Shown here one piece after another: positions 8,102 to 17,755 of a stretch of DNA of 64,000 nt (positions are counted from its first letter, which is position 1; the number at the start of each line of letters is the position of its first letter). Source of the DNA: Clostridia bacterium (lineage in GTDB: Bacteria > Bacillota > Clostridia > Monoglobales > Monoglobaceae); contig JAFQIA010000003.1 of the NCBI GenBank assembly GCA_017397725.1, positions 46,816-110,815 on the forward strand, written 5' to 3'. A program made the position numbers and the translations under genes. The notes beneath the pieces are model-generated. The model ran no database searches. It saw only the letters and a list, made by a program, of their open reading frames with translations, and was not told the DNA's origin.

Positions 8102-11100
8102 GTGAGAAGATTATTAAGTGTGATACTGGTCCTTGCAATGCTGATGACCATTGCATCGCCATCGGTAATGGCAGCTTCAACCAAGGCTGCAAAAATCAGT
8201 CAGACCGGCACTGAATATGATACCGTGTCAGCGGCTCTTGCTGCTGCCGGGAGCGGTCAGACGGTCGTTTTGATGGCAAACTGTGGTGAAAGTTTAACCA
8301 TTCCAGCGGGTGTAACATTGTCCGCAGGCGACTATACGGTAAGCGGAATCGTTACCAATGATGGTACTATCGAAAGCGGTGAGTTTACTCATACCGATGG
8401 TTATCCGGCTGATGTCATCAACAGAGGAACGATTTCCAATGGTACGTACCGCGGCAGGGTAGAGAATACAGGGAATATCAGCAGTGGTTTATTTAAAGAA
8501 ACCGTAGATAACAACGCAAACGGTGTTATCTCGGGTATTGCTATCTTTGAAAGTGGTGTTATGAATGATGGCGGCACTATCAGTGGCGGCATATTCAATG
8601 GTTATGTCCAAAACGACTGCTACAGCAGAGTTGCGAGTCTTATTAATGGCGGCACCTTCAAAAGTCATGTTGAAAACGGCCCGAACGGAACTATCGCAAG
8701 GGGCGAATTCACCTACACAGACAGCGGAATGGCTCCCGTTATCAACTATGGTATTATTGCAGGCGGTATTTATCAAGGCAATGTTGAATGTATGGTTGAT
8801 TCTGAAATTGTAGGCGGTACCTTTAATGATATTGTTGAATTTTACGGCGGAACGATTTCCGGCGGAACCTATGAATTGATGGTGTTTGTAGACGCGACAT
8901 CTTCTGTAATCGTGACAGCAGGCACATTTAACAGTAGAATTGTATACGAGGGAGGTGCTCTTGACTTTTCCGGTGTAAATCCTGATACGTTCTCTGTTAT
9001 TGTACAGAGCAACTATTATAGCTTGGAGGGAAGCAGCTCCGTTCCTATTGGCAGTGATGTCAGCGGACGTTACAGTATTAAATTGCACCCGGAACAGGCA
9101 GCATACAGAGACGGCGCAGAGGTGAGCAATATAAACATAAGCAATCACTCTGTAACTACCATTGGTAAGCGTGTTGGTCCAACCACTTTCACTGTATCTT
9201 TTGCAGCTAATGGCGGTACAGGTACTATGGCAAATGCGACGAATTTATCCGGTGATTATACATTGCCTGCTTGCGGATTTACTGCTCCTGCAGGCAAACG
9301 GTTCAAAACTTGGAGTGTCGGCGGCAGTGAAAAAGCAGTCGGCGCAACCATCACTGTAACCGCCAATACAACCGTAACAGCAGTTTGGGAAGATATTCCT
9401 GCCCCAACAACTTATACAGTCACATTTGATGCAAACGGTCATGGCACTGCTCCTGATGCTATCAATGATGTGGCAGATGGAAGTAAGATTACAGCACCCT
9501 CTGCACCGACTGCTAATGGTTATACTTTTGGCGGTTGGTACAAGGAATCAGAATGCCAAAACGAGTGGAACTTCGCTACCGACACAGTAACCGAATCCAT
9601 CACTCTGTACGCAAAGTGGACAGAAGCCAGTCAACCTGTTATATATAAAAACTACCACATTCTTTCGGATGATTTGACTCATATCCAAACAGTTCTTGAC
9701 GGTGTTGCAAATGTTACCAAGGATTCACAGACAGGTGTTGTAACAATCAAGTTTACCGAAGATATTTACGGACGAATCTGGATTGGTGAAGATAATTTTA
9801 ATGATATGTTAGGAGAATTTGTTATTGATCTCGGTGGCAAGACCATCGACCCGGGCACTAAGGAAGAGGCAATCTGTTTTGATAACAATTTTGAAGGCAA
9901 TGCCACCATCACCGGCGAAGGCGTACTGAAACGCGGCGAAAACAACATCATATATTGCTGGCATCATGACAATGTCTGCTTTGATGTTGCGGAAGGTAAG
10001 GACTATTTCTCTCTCAAAGCAGGGAATACTGATCTCTATGAGGTAAAGAACACCGAGGCTAAAAATTTCAGTCGTTGGGATGTTCCCTCCTTGGCAGAAG
10101 AGCTTACGCTTACTCAGGGAAACTTTGAACTCTACACCGTTACATTTGATGCAAACGGCGGTACCGTTACTCCGGCAAATGCCACCACAGATGCAAACGG
10201 TAAATTGACAATACTGCCTACACCTACAAGAAGCGGTAGCTACGCATTTAACGGTTGGTACACAGCTTCCAGCGGCGGCACACAGATAACGGTTGACAAG
10301 GTTTATACAGAAAACACCACCATCTATGCACAGTGGACATACACCGGCGGCGGTGGCGGTGGTGGCGGAACAACACGCTATACCGTTAAATTCAACACAG
10401 ACGGCGGAAGCAAGGTAGCAAATGCTACCGTTATCAGAAATAGAAAAGCAACCGAACCCAAAGCCCCTGAAAAGGAAGGCTACACCTTTATGGGATGGTT
10501 TACCGATAGTGCGCTTACAGAAGCGTATGACTTTGATAGCAAAGTAACAAAGAGCATCACTCTCTATGCAAAATGGGAAAAGGTTGACGATGATAACGTA
10601 GCGGAGGATACCGACACCCATACTTGTCCGTCAAAAGCATTTGATGACTTGGACGTAAACCTTTGGTATCATTCAGATACAGACTATGTTCTTGCAAACG
10701 GACTTATGAATGGTACAGGAGAAACCGCATTTGCACCGAACAGCAATCTTACCCGTGCAATGCTTGTAACCATCCTTTACAGAAACGAAGGTGAGCCTGC
10801 TACTAACAGAAGCATACCTTTTGCCGATATAGATATGGGTGCCTATTACGCAAGCGCAGTTATATGGGCATCGCAGAACGGCATCGCAAAGGGTATTACA
10901 GATACAGAATTTGCGCCTGATAACAATATCACGCGTGAACAGATTGCGGCAATGATATTCAGATACGCACAGTATAAGGGTATGGATGCTGTGACATTGG
11001 AAGAAAATCTCCACTTTGATGACAGCAAAGAGATTTCTGAGTTTGCTGTTTCAGCGATGAATTGGGCAGTCGGTCAGGGTCTTATGAAGGGCAGAACCGC

Positions 11101-11182
11101 ACATACACTCAACCCCAAAGATCATGCTACCAGAGCAGAAATCGCAGCAATCCTTCACAGATTTATAGAAGCGGATAAATAA
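8102..11182 (+). CDS. Secreted SLH-anchored surface protein with beta-helix-like and InlB-type repeats
   Basis: A 1026-residue exported cell-wall protein. It has a signal peptide (RRLLSVILVLAMLMT, cleaved near VMAAS). About 300 residues rich in short G-x-I-x-x-G turns (GTISGG, GGTF, GNVE) follow, typical of a parallel beta-helix. Then come four InlB/Flg_new-type repeats (YTVTFDANG ... GYTFGGWY ... LYAKW), a polyglycine linker, and three C-terminal SLH domains (about residues 845-1026) that should bind secondary wall polymer. The GTG at 8102 is favoured because AGAAGG lies seven bases upstream; ATG 8084 is in frame but lacks a site. The promoter is MerR-type. Adhesion or surface-coat roles are inferred. 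Confidence 0.85.
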   Translation: MRRLLSVILVLAMLMTIASPSVMAASTKAAKISQTGTEYDTVSAALAAAGSGQTVVLMANCGESLTIPAGVTLSAGDYTVSGIVTNDGTIESGEFTHTDGYPADVINRGTISNGTYRGRVENTGNISSGLFKETVDNNANGVISGIAIFESGVMNDGGTISGGIFNGYVQNDCYSRVASLINGGTFKSHVENGPNGTIARGEFTYTDSGMAPVINYGIIAGGIYQGNVECMVDSEIVGGTFNDIVEFYGGTISGGTYELMVFVDATSSVIVTAGTFNSRIVYEGGALDFSGVNPDTFSVIVQSNYYSLEGSSSVPIGSDVSGRYSIKLHPEQAAYRDGAEVSNINISNHSVTTIGKRVGPTTFTVSFAANGGTGTMANATNLSGDYTLPACGFTAPAGKRFKTWSVGGSEKAVGATITVTANTTVTAVWEDIPAPTTYTVTFDANGHGTAPDAINDVADGSKITAPSAPTANGYTFGGWYKESECQNEWNFATDTVTESITLYAKWTEASQPVIYKNYHILSDDLTHIQTVLDGVANVTKDSQTGVVTIKFTEDIYGRIWIGEDNFNDMLGEFVIDLGGKTIDPGTKEEAICFDNNFEGNATITGEGVLKRGENNIIYCWHHDNVCFDVAEGKDYFSLKAGNTDLYEVKNTEAKNFSRWDVPSLAEELTLTQGNFELYTVTFDANGGTVTPANATTDANGKLTILPTPTRSGSYAFNGWYTASSGGTQITVDKVYTENTTIYAQWTYTGGGGGGGGTTRYTVKFNTDGGSKVANATVIRNRKATEPKAPEKEGYTFMGWFTDSALTEAYDFDSKVTKSITLYAKWEKVDDDNVAEDTDTHTCPSKAFDDLDVNLWYHSDTDYVLANGLMNGTGETAFAPNSNLTRAMLVTILYRNEGEPATNRSIPFADIDMGAYYASAVIWASQNGIAKGITDTEFAPDNNITREQIAAMIFRYAQYKGMDAVTLEENLHFDDSKEISEFAVSAMNWAVGQGLMKGRTAHTLNPKDHATRAEIAAILHRFIEADK

Positions 11183-11194
11183 GTATTACAAAAA

Positions 11195-11233
11195 GATATC
11201 ACCGCTCCTCAGGGAGCAGGTGGTATCTTTTTT
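11195..11233. terminator. Terminator hairpin after the 8102 gene
   Basis: A 14-15 bp stem (11195-11208 with 11213-11227, one bulge and one wobble) followed by seven T on the plus strand. It separates the surface-protein gene from the convergent COG2509 gene. Confidence 0.8.
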
Positions 11234-11266
11234 CATTTCATACAATCGTATACTATGTTTGGATTT

Positions 11267-12835
11267 TTAATGTTCAGCTAAAACCTGAAGGGCACAACGG
11301 ATTCCGTCTACCGCGGCACTGACAATTCCGCCCGCATAGCCTGCGCCCTCACCGGCGGGGTAAAGTCCCGCAATTCCCACGCTCTGCAAATCATTTCCTC
11401 TCAGCAACCGTACAGGGGCAGAGGTGCGCATCTCCACACCGGTAAGCACTCCGTCACCGGTGGCAAAGCCTTTGATTTTCCGTTCAAAGTTGTTCAATCC
11501 CTCTTTCAGGGTTTGGGTTACAAACTCCGGTAGACAATCCTTCAGCTCCGCAAAGCTCCAGTTTCCGGTAAAGCTGGGAATGACCTCCCCCAACGCCGTA
11601 GAGGGAACATCCTTAAGGAAATCCCGAATCAACTGGACGGGTGCACTGCCATCCCCGCCGCCGCATTGGTATGCCAATGCCTCATAATGTCGCTGAAACT
11701 CCATGCCCGCAAGAGGGTCATCACTCAAAAAATCCTCCGGACGTACCGAAACCACCAACGCACTGTTGGCGTTTTCGCCATCCCGCAAATAATTGCTCAT
11801 TCCATTGACCACTAGACAGCCATCTTCGGACGAGGCATTGACCACCTGTCCCCCCGGACACATACAAAAGGAGTAGCAGCTGCGGGTTTCTCCATTATAC
11901 ACCAACCGATAATCCGCCGGCGGAAGTTGGTCTGCCGCATCGCCGTACTGGGAGGTACCAATCATCCGTTGTTGATGTTCTGCCCGCACCCCCACCGCAA
12001 AGGCCTTGGGTTCCATGGGGATTCCTGCTTTCTCGAGCATTCGGTAGGTATCCCGACTGCTGTGCCCAATGGCAAGAATCAAACAATCGCAAGGCAATGT
12101 TTCGGTATGGTTAATCTCAATTTGTTGGAGCTTTCCATCCTGATAGGAAATCCCAGTCAGGCAGGTGTCAAACCGAATTTCCCCGCCCAGTTTCAAAATT
12201 TCCTGCCGCATGGAGGCAATCACGCCCCGAAGCTTGTCCGTCCCGATATGGGGCTTGGCACGATAGAGAAGATCCTCCGGTCCTCCGTGCGCCACAAAGG
12301 TGCTCAGCACATACCGCTGCCGGATATCGCTGATACGGGTGTTCAGCTTACCATCCGAAAAGGTTCCGGCACCACCCTCGCCAAACTGGATGTTGGAGTT
12401 GGGGTTTAATTTTCCGCCATTCCAGAATGTTTCTACCGTTTTGGCACGTTGTTCCACCGGTTCGCCCCGCTCAATCACCAAGGGGGGATTTCCGGATTTG
12501 GCAAGCACATAAGCGGCAAACAAACCGCAAGGGCCCATCCCTACAATCACGGGACGGGTTTGCAATTTTCTTTGGGGAATGGACAGGCTCTCCCCTGCAT
12601 CTTCAGGTAGTTCCGCAATCACCTTCCCATCGCAAGGGGTGTCGTCCGGCACCGTTGCCCCCACCGAATAGACATAATGAATCTTATCCTTTTTCCGTGC
12701 ATCGATGGACTGCTTATAAATCCAAAAATCGGTTGCCTTAATACAACGGAGCCGCACAATTTCTTGTGCGGCTTTAATTACATCTTGTTGGGTATGCCGA
12801 AGTGGCATGGAAATTGCATGAATTACAATCTTCAT
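11267..12835 (-). CDS. NAD(P)/FAD-dependent oxidoreductase, COG2509 family
   Basis: A 522-residue cytoplasmic flavoprotein of an uncharacterised family. After an approximately 90-residue N-terminal domain (rich in KAAQEIVRLRCIK, YVYSVG) comes the FAD-binding GMGPCGLFAAYVLAKSG. Then follow ERGEPVEQRAKTVE and GEGGAGTFSDGKLN, and a C-terminal GLYPAGEGAGYAGGIVSAAVDG that closes the FAD site. The ATG at 12835 with GGGTGA upstream is preferred over an in-frame TTG three bases earlier. It is the last gene of proS-cdaA-cdaR, 14 bp after cdaR. The substrate is unknown; the location suggests co-expression with c-di-AMP synthesis but not a shared function. Confidence 0.85.
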   Translation of the reverse strand: MKIVIHAISMPLRHTQQDVIKAAQEIVRLRCIKATDFWIYKQSIDARKKDKIHYVYSVGATVPDDTPCDGKVIAELPEDAGESLSIPQRKLQTRPVIVGMGPCGLFAAYVLAKSGNPPLVIERGEPVEQRAKTVETFWNGGKLNPNSNIQFGEGGAGTFSDGKLNTRISDIRQRYVLSTFVAHGGPEDLLYRAKPHIGTDKLRGVIASMRQEILKLGGEIRFDTCLTGISYQDGKLQQIEINHTETLPCDCLILAIGHSSRDTYRMLEKAGIPMEPKAFAVGVRAEHQQRMIGTSQYGDAADQLPPADYRLVYNGETRSCYSFCMCPGGQVVNASSEDGCLVVNGMSNYLRDGENANSALVVSVRPEDFLSDDPLAGMEFQRHYEALAYQCGGGDGSAPVQLIRDFLKDVPSTALGEVIPSFTGNWSFAELKDCLPEFVTQTLKEGLNNFERKIKGFATGDGVLTGVEMRTSAPVRLLRGNDLQSVGIAGLYPAGEGAGYAGGIVSAAVDGIRCALQVLAEH

Positions 12836-12849
12836 CAAATCACCCGTTT

Positions 12850-13800
12850 CTATTTTCCGTTATCTTTTTTGGACAGGGTTACTTCTACCTCCGAAATATC
12901 CTGAAGCACCTTAACCCCTTCCGGAATCACCAGCTTGACCTTGGTCTTTTGGTTGCTGGTCAGCTTTTCCATAGAAATCCATTCGGTCTTGATTTCCTCC
13001 ACCTTGGAGGTAATCTGTTCATCGCCATAAATCTGAACCTTTTGGATATTCAGTTTATAATCGCCCTCCTGCATTTCTTCAGGGAATACCGGTGAGATGG
13101 GAACCTGTTTCAGCTTGACGACCTTACAATGGAGTACAGTCTGGCTGATATTGGTGCGAATCCTGCTCAAAATGGCGTCAATGGAAACGATTTCTTTGTC
13201 CTCGGTGTCATAGAACCGAATGGGCAAGGTTTCATCAATATCCACATCCGCGCCCTGATAATTCAAAAGAACAACCGCACGGCCAATCTTGCCTACCACC
13301 GATTTGGGGCCGGTAACCGTTACGGTTTTATCCTCAATCCGCATAGGCCCTGCCATATAATCAGTCGCAAGAGAACCCTCGGTCTGGATTTCAATATCGA
13401 TGGTTTTTTGTACGGTGGGTTCTACCTTCACATCCACGGTATAAGGGTCCTGAGAGGTAATGCCAAAATTTTCAAAAGGAACAACCACATCTACCGGAAT
13501 GGCTGTGACCCCTTCCTGATTGATGTAGGAAATATCCGCTTTGGCAATGATGGATTTCATATTGTTCCGTGCCATCCGTTTTCGGCTTCCGCTGACCTTA
13601 ACAGAGATCTCGGTATCCGACTCACTGACCACACTCAAGCCTCTGGCATTTAACTGTTCTGCGCCAATAAATTCAATGGGCAGGTCCCGAACAGTCACTT
13701 CCTGGGCAGGGTCAAGAATGAGAAAGATATACAGCCAAATCACAATGGCAATCCCAACGGACAGCACTTTCAGCCAACGGTCTTCCAGTAATCGTTTCAC
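12850..13800 (-). CDS. cdaR: YbbR-domain protein, CdaA regulator
   Basis: A 316-residue membrane-anchored protein. One N-terminal transmembrane segment (WLKVLSVGIAIVIWLYIFLIL, residues 8-28) is followed by three to four extracytoplasmic YbbR repeats (TVRDLPIEFIG, VPVDVVVPFE, DETLPIRFYD, TKVKLVIPEGV). YbbR proteins interact with the diadenylate cyclase CdaA and tune its activity. The start overlaps the cdaA stop by four bases, so the pair is translationally coupled. In Bacillus the third gene of this operon is glmM; here a COG2509 flavoprotein takes that position. Confidence 0.92.
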   Translation of the reverse strand: MKRLLEDRWLKVLSVGIAIVIWLYIFLILDPAQEVTVRDLPIEFIGAEQLNARGLSVVSESDTEISVKVSGSRKRMARNNMKSIIAKADISYINQEGVTAIPVDVVVPFENFGITSQDPYTVDVKVEPTVQKTIDIEIQTEGSLATDYMAGPMRIEDKTVTVTGPKSVVGKIGRAVVLLNYQGADVDIDETLPIRFYDTEDKEIVSIDAILSRIRTNISQTVLHCKVVKLKQVPISPVFPEEMQEGDYKLNIQKVQIYGDEQITSKVEEIKTEWISMEKLTSNQKTKVKLVIPEGVKVLQDISEVEVTLSKKDNGK

Positions 13801-14660
13801 TCATTCTTCCCCCTTTTTACAATATTTCTCCAATCAAATTTCTCGGAGCCGTTCTTGGTCAAAATAGAGGAGCTTAAAAGGTCAATGACCTGTTCCCTGA
13901 GGGATTCTTCTTCATAACCGGTTTTGAGCACGCCCCGATATGCCACCGAGATGTTTCCGGTTTCTTCAGATACAATAATCACCACTGCGTCTGATTCTTC
14001 TGAAATCCCGATTCCCGCACGGTGACGGGTTCCCAAAGCCTGACGAATGTTGGGGTTTTGAGAAAGAGGCAGAACACACGCCGCAAGGGCAATCTTTCCA
14101 TCCCGAATCACAACCGCTCCGTCATGAAGAGGCGTGTTGGGAACAAAGATGTTCTCCAAAAGCTCACTGGTCGGTTCTGCATCCACCGTGATACCCGCGC
14201 TGATCATATGAGAAATGTTATCCTCATTTTCAATCACAATCAGGGCACCTACACGGTTGTTGGACATTGCCTGTGCACCATGAGCAATCTTGCGAATCAT
14301 CTGCAGAACATTCTCGTCAAACTCACCTTTGGAGTTAAACCACTTGCCCATAGAACTCCGTCCCACATGTTCCAGAAGCCGACGAAGCTCCGGCTGGAAT
14401 ACAATCAGCCACGCAATCAATCCAAGCTGCAATACATTGCTCAAAATATAGTGCAGGGTATTCAGGTTGGCAAAGGAGCTCACCTGAGTCACAACCACCA
14501 AAAGGACAAGACCCTTGATGAGCTGCATGGTCTTGGTATCACGTACAAACTTTAATGCCTTGTAAACCAGATAGGAAACCGCCAGAATATCAATCAAGTC
14601 TGTAATCCGCAATACTGCCAGTTGATTTATAAAAGAATGTACAAAATTTGTCCACCACAT
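13797..14660 (-). CDS. cdaA: Membrane diadenylate cyclase CdaA
   Basis: A 287-residue enzyme that makes cyclic di-AMP from two ATP. Three N-terminal transmembrane helices (to about residue 85) precede the DAC domain. The signature motifs LHDGAVVI (DGA) and GTRHRAGIG (RHR) are intact, followed by DAVVIIVSEETG. The start is placed at ATG 14660, with GGAGGTG nine bases upstream and the family N-terminus MWWTNFV. In-frame codons further upstream overlap proS. It follows proS by 23 bp and is coupled to cdaR. c-di-AMP controls potassium and osmolyte homeostasis and wall integrity in Firmicutes. Confidence 0.95.
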   Translation of the reverse strand: MWWTNFVHSFINQLAVLRITDLIDILAVSYLVYKALKFVRDTKTMQLIKGLVLLVVVTQVSSFANLNTLHYILSNVLQLGLIAWLIVFQPELRRLLEHVGRSSMGKWFNSKGEFDENVLQMIRKIAHGAQAMSNNRVGALIVIENEDNISHMISAGITVDAEPTSELLENIFVPNTPLHDGAVVIRDGKIALAACVLPLSQNPNIRQALGTRHRAGIGISEESDAVVIIVSEETGNISVAYRGVLKTGYEEESLREQVIDLLSSSILTKNGSEKFDWRNIVKRGKNE

Positions 14661-14683
14661 TCTGTCGGTCACCTCCAAAAATT

Positions 14684-16129
14684 TTAATATGCTTTGCCCC
14701 AGTAAACCATCTTGGTTGCAGGTTTGCCGCAGCATACGCAGGTGTCAGCAAGCTGTTCCTGCTCAAAGGGGATACATCTGGATGTTGCCGTAGTATCCTC
14801 TTTGATCTTCATTTCGCACGCTTCATCACCGCACCACATTGCTTTGACAAAGCCGCCCTTTTCTTCTACAATCTGCTTAAATTCCTCATAGGTGACTGCA
14901 GAAGAGGTCTTTTCCTCACGGTTCTGTTTCGCCGCTTCCAGCATCTGTGCCTGAATCTTATCCAGCATCTTTGCAAGCTCTTCTTCAATATTATCAAGAG
15001 AAACAAAGGTCTTGCTTCTGTCGATACGGCTAACCAGAACTGCTTGGTTATTCTCAATATCCTTAGGTCCAAGCTCAATACGAACCGGAACGCCCCGCAT
15101 TTCATATTCGCTGAACTTCCATCCGGGGGATTTCTCGCTGGCATCCAGCTTCATCCGGAATTTCTCAGAGAGCTGATCATAAAGGGCATTGGCACGCTCC
15201 AGAACACCCTCTTTATGTTGTGCCACCGGAACAATCACCGCTTGAATGGGCGCGATTCTGGGGGGCAGCTTCAAGCCTGCATCATCCCCGTGCACCATAA
15301 TGATTGCACCGATGATTCTGGTGGACATACCCCAAGAGGTCTGGTGTACGTGGGTCAGCTCATTATTGTCGTTTAAGTACTGGATGCCAAACGCCTTGGC
15401 AAAACCGTCACCAAAGTTATGGCTGGTACCGGACTGCAATGCCTTACCATCGTGCATCATACTCTCGATGGTATAGGTTTCATGGGCGCCGGCAAACTTT
15501 TCTTTGTCGGTTTTTTGGCCTTTGATGACCGGAATGGCAAGTTCTTGTTCACAGAAGTCTGCATAGACATTGAGCATCTGGATGGTTCTCTCTTGCGCCT
15601 CTTCCGCGGTTGCGTGAGCGGTATGCCCCTCCTGCCACAAAAACTCTGCACTTCTCAAAAACGGGCGGGTGGTCTTTTCCCAACGAACCACACTACACCA
15701 CTGATTATAGAGCTTGGGAAGATCCCGATAGGAGCGGATTGCCCCTGCATAATGCTCACAGAACAGGGTTTCCGAGGTGGGGCGTACGCACAGACGCTCC
15801 TGCAGTTTCTCGGTGCCGCCGTGGGTTACCCAAGCAACCTCCGGCGCAAAGCCCTCCACATGGTCTTTTTCCCGCTGGAGCAAGTTCTCGGGGATAAACA
15901 TCGGCATATAAACGTTTTCTACGCCGGTTTTTTTGAAACGGGCATCCAGATTCTTCTGGATATTCTCCCAGATGGCGTATCCGTAAGGCTGAATCACCAT
16001 ACAGCCACGAACGCCGGAATATTCACAAAGCTGCGCTTTTTTGATAATATCCGTATACCATTGCGCAAAATCTTCCTCCATGGAGGTGATTTCTTCTACC
16101 ATTTTTTTCTCTTGTGCCAAAGTTCTCAT
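14684..16129 (-). CDS. proS: Prolyl-tRNA synthetase (archaeal/eukaryal-like type)
   Basis: A 481-residue class II synthetase that charges tRNA-Pro. Visible are an N-terminal [18 protein letters not shown] typical of the short bacterial ProS type 3, motif 2 ([12 protein letters not shown] and [24 protein letters not shown]), motif 3 (GIGISEE is absent; instead [16 protein letters not shown]) and a C-terminal zinc-type domain ([16 protein letters not shown]). It has no editing insertion domain. The start choice is uncertain: ATG 16129 is the first ATG in frame, with GGAAGG almost touching it, while the best ribosome site (AAAGGAG, 16163-16169) serves a three-codon minicistron just upstream. A strong promoter precedes it. 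Confidence 0.93.
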   Translation of the reverse strand: MRTLAQEKKMVEEITSMEEDFAQWYTDIIKKAQLCEYSGVRGCMVIQPYGYAIWENIQKNLDARFKKTGVENVYMPMFIPENLLQREKDHVEGFAPEVAWVTHGGTEKLQERLCVRPTSETLFCEHYAGAIRSYRDLPKLYNQWCSVVRWEKTTRPFLRSAEFLWQEGHTAHATAEEAQERTIQMLNVYADFCEQELAIPVIKGQKTDKEKFAGAHETYTIESMMHDGKALQSGTSHNFGDGFAKAFGIQYLNDNNELTHVHQTSWGMSTRIIGAIIMVHGDDAGLKLPPRIAPIQAVIVPVAQHKEGVLERANALYDQLSEKFRMKLDASEKSPGWKFSEYEMRGVPVRIELGPKDIENNQAVLVSRIDRSKTFVSLDNIEEELAKMLDKIQAQMLEAAKQNREEKTSSAVTYEEFKQIVEEKGGFVKAMWCGDEACEMKIKEDTTATSRCIPFEQEQLADTCVCCGKPATKMVYWGKAY

Positions 16130-16143
16130 TCCTTCCAAACATA

Positions 16144-16155
16144 CTACTTTCCCAT
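16144..16155 (-). other. Three-codon minicistron (Met-Gly-Lys-stop) in the proS leader
   Basis: ATG GGA AAG TAG on the minus strand sits nine bases after a strong AAAGGAG site and begins within about 15 bases of the expected transcript start. It ends 14 bases before the proS ATG. It may drive reinitiation or couple proS expression to ribosome loading. A role is inferred only. Confidence 0.45.
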
Positions 16156-16173
16156 AATGGTATTTCTCCTTTT

Positions 16174-16202
16174 AGTATAAAGGAAAACCGCCCGAGTGTC
16201 AA
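16174..16202 (-). promoter_or_regulatory. Sigma-A promoter of proS-cdaA-cdaR
   Basis: TTGACA (16197-16202), a 17-bp spacer and TATACT (16174-16179) on the minus strand: perfect -35 and near-perfect -10. It implies a leader of only about 35-45 bases. Confidence 0.85.
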
Positions 16203-16225
16203 GGCTTGAAACGGTTTTTTTCAAA

Positions 16226-16258
16226 GGAAAATCCGGATGCTGTCGCATCCGGATTGTT
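16226..16258 (-). terminator. Terminator of the NSS transporter gene
   Basis: An 11-bp perfect stem (16230-16240 with 16245-16255), four-base loop and T-rich tract on the minus strand, immediately after the transporter stop codon. Confidence 0.8.
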
Positions 16259-17629
16259 TTATCCAAAAAAGTCTAAAATGCCTTGTACCCAAAGGAGCAA
16301 AAGCACAATCGGGAGAATGTATTTGACATACACTCTTAGCCATTTCGGGAAGGCAATTCCCTTGCCGGTATTGGCTTCTTCTAAGAAGTTTGCCCAACCC
16401 CAGCCTTTTTTGTTCCATGTGGCAAACAATACATAAACCAAAGAACCAAGAGGCAGGATATTGTTGCTGATGATAAAATCCTCCAGATCCATAATGGTGC
16501 TTCCCGCACCAAAGGGGGTAATGCCGGAGAGCAAATTGAACCCAAGGGCACAGGGCAGAGAAAGCAGAATCACTGCAATTACATTGATGACACAGGATTT
16601 TTTCCTGCTCCATCCCCACAAATCCATACCAAAGGACAGGATATTTTCAAACACAGCCACCAAGGTAGACACCGCTGCAAAAATCATAAAGAGGAAGAAC
16701 AGGATGCCCCAAATTCTTCCGCCTACCATAGCATTAAATACATTGGGCAGGGTTTCAAAAATCAGGCTTGGACCTGCGGTAGAAGGAATCCCGAATGCAA
16801 AGCAGGAGGGAATGACAATCAATCCCGCCACAATCGCCACAAAGGTATCCAACACCGCAATGGAAATGCTCTCTCCCATCAAAGAACGTTCCTTACTGAT
16901 ATAGCTTCCGAAAATCGCCATGGAACCCATTCCAATCGACAGGGTGAAGAACGCCTGACCCAAAGCTGCAAACAAGACTTCCCGAATACCGTGTTCTGCA
17001 ATTTTGCTAAAATCCGGAATCAGATAATAACGCAGTCCCTCCTCTGCACCGGGCAGAGAAATCGCATGAATCGCCAAAATCGTAATGATGGCAAGGAGCG
17101 CAAGCATCATCACCTTGGTGATTTTCTCCACTCCGTTTTTCAGGCCAAAGGAGCAAATGCCAAAACCGATGGCAACCGCCAGAATCATAAAACCAACCAC
17201 CAGATACGGATTGGAAACAAGGGCGCCAAATTGTTCGGAAATCTGTGTTGCATCATTGCCCACAAAATCGCCCCGCAACATCTTGAAAAAGTAAGCAAGC
17301 ATCCAACCGGTTACGGTGGTATAGAACATCATCAACAGATAGTTTCCTGCCATACCAACCCAACCAAACCAATGCCACTTAGTTCCCTTGGGTTCCAGCA
17401 CCCGAAAAGAATCTGCGATGCTCTTTTGGCTGGCACGCCCTACTGCAAATTCCATGGTCATAATGGGAACCCCGAAAATTGCCAGAAACAATAAGTAAAT
17501 CAGGATAAACGCCGCACCGCCGTATTCCCCCACAATATAAGGAAACCGCCATACATTGCCAAGGCCGATGGCACATCCTGCCGAAATCAAAATAAATCCC
17601 AAACGGGACCCGAATTTTTCTCTTTGCAT
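16259..17629 (-). CDS. Sodium-dependent transporter, neurotransmitter:sodium symporter (SNF) family
   Basis: A 456-residue inner-membrane symporter with about 11-12 transmembrane helices. TM1 carries the family sequence CAIGLGNVWRFPYIVGEYGG with the unwound NVWRFPY sodium/substrate site (about residues 22-31). TM6 has LGQAFFTLSIGMG. Bacterial members import amino acids with sodium; the substrate here cannot be named. The start is ATG 17629 (MQREKFGSRLGF), the normal family N-terminus; an in-frame start at 17713 precedes the promoter and is rejected. It is a single-gene unit with its own promoter and terminator. Confidence 0.92.
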   Translation of the reverse strand: MQREKFGSRLGFILISAGCAIGLGNVWRFPYIVGEYGGAAFILIYLLFLAIFGVPIMTMEFAVGRASQKSIADSFRVLEPKGTKWHWFGWVGMAGNYLLMMFYTTVTGWMLAYFFKMLRGDFVGNDATQISEQFGALVSNPYLVVGFMILAVAIGFGICSFGLKNGVEKITKVMMLALLAIITILAIHAISLPGAEEGLRYYLIPDFSKIAEHGIREVLFAALGQAFFTLSIGMGSMAIFGSYISKERSLMGESISIAVLDTFVAIVAGLIVIPSCFAFGIPSTAGPSLIFETLPNVFNAMVGGRIWGILFFLFMIFAAVSTLVAVFENILSFGMDLWGWSRKKSCVINVIAVILLSLPCALGFNLLSGITPFGAGSTIMDLEDFIISNNILPLGSLVYVLFATWNKKGWGWANFLEEANTGKGIAFPKWLRVYVKYILPIVLLLLWVQGILDFFG

Positions 17630-17663
17630 ATTAAAGTCCAATCCTCTCTTATGTGTTTTCCTT

Positions 17664-17692
17664 ATTTTATCACTTCTCAACACAAAAAGCAA
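17664..17692 (-). promoter_or_regulatory. Promoter of the NSS transporter gene
   Basis: TTGCTT (17687-17692), a 17-bp spacer and TAAAAT (17664-17669) on the minus strand, 35 bp before the start codon. Confidence 0.6.
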
Positions 17693-17698
17693 GGGTTC

Positions 17699-17727
17699 TT
17701 GCTTTTTTCCCACCTTTGTGATATACT
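17699..17727 (+). promoter_or_regulatory. Promoter of the 17756 membrane-protein gene
   Basis: TTGCTT (17699-17704), a 17-bp spacer and TATACT (17722-17727), 28 bp before the start codon. It is back to back with the transporter promoter. Confidence 0.6.
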
Positions 17728-17755
17728 GCTTAAAAATACTGAAAGGAGCAACTGT

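Noticed and set aside
16129..16180. T-box riboswitch ahead of proS
   Set aside because: The leader is only about 40 bases and has no specifier or antiterminator structure.
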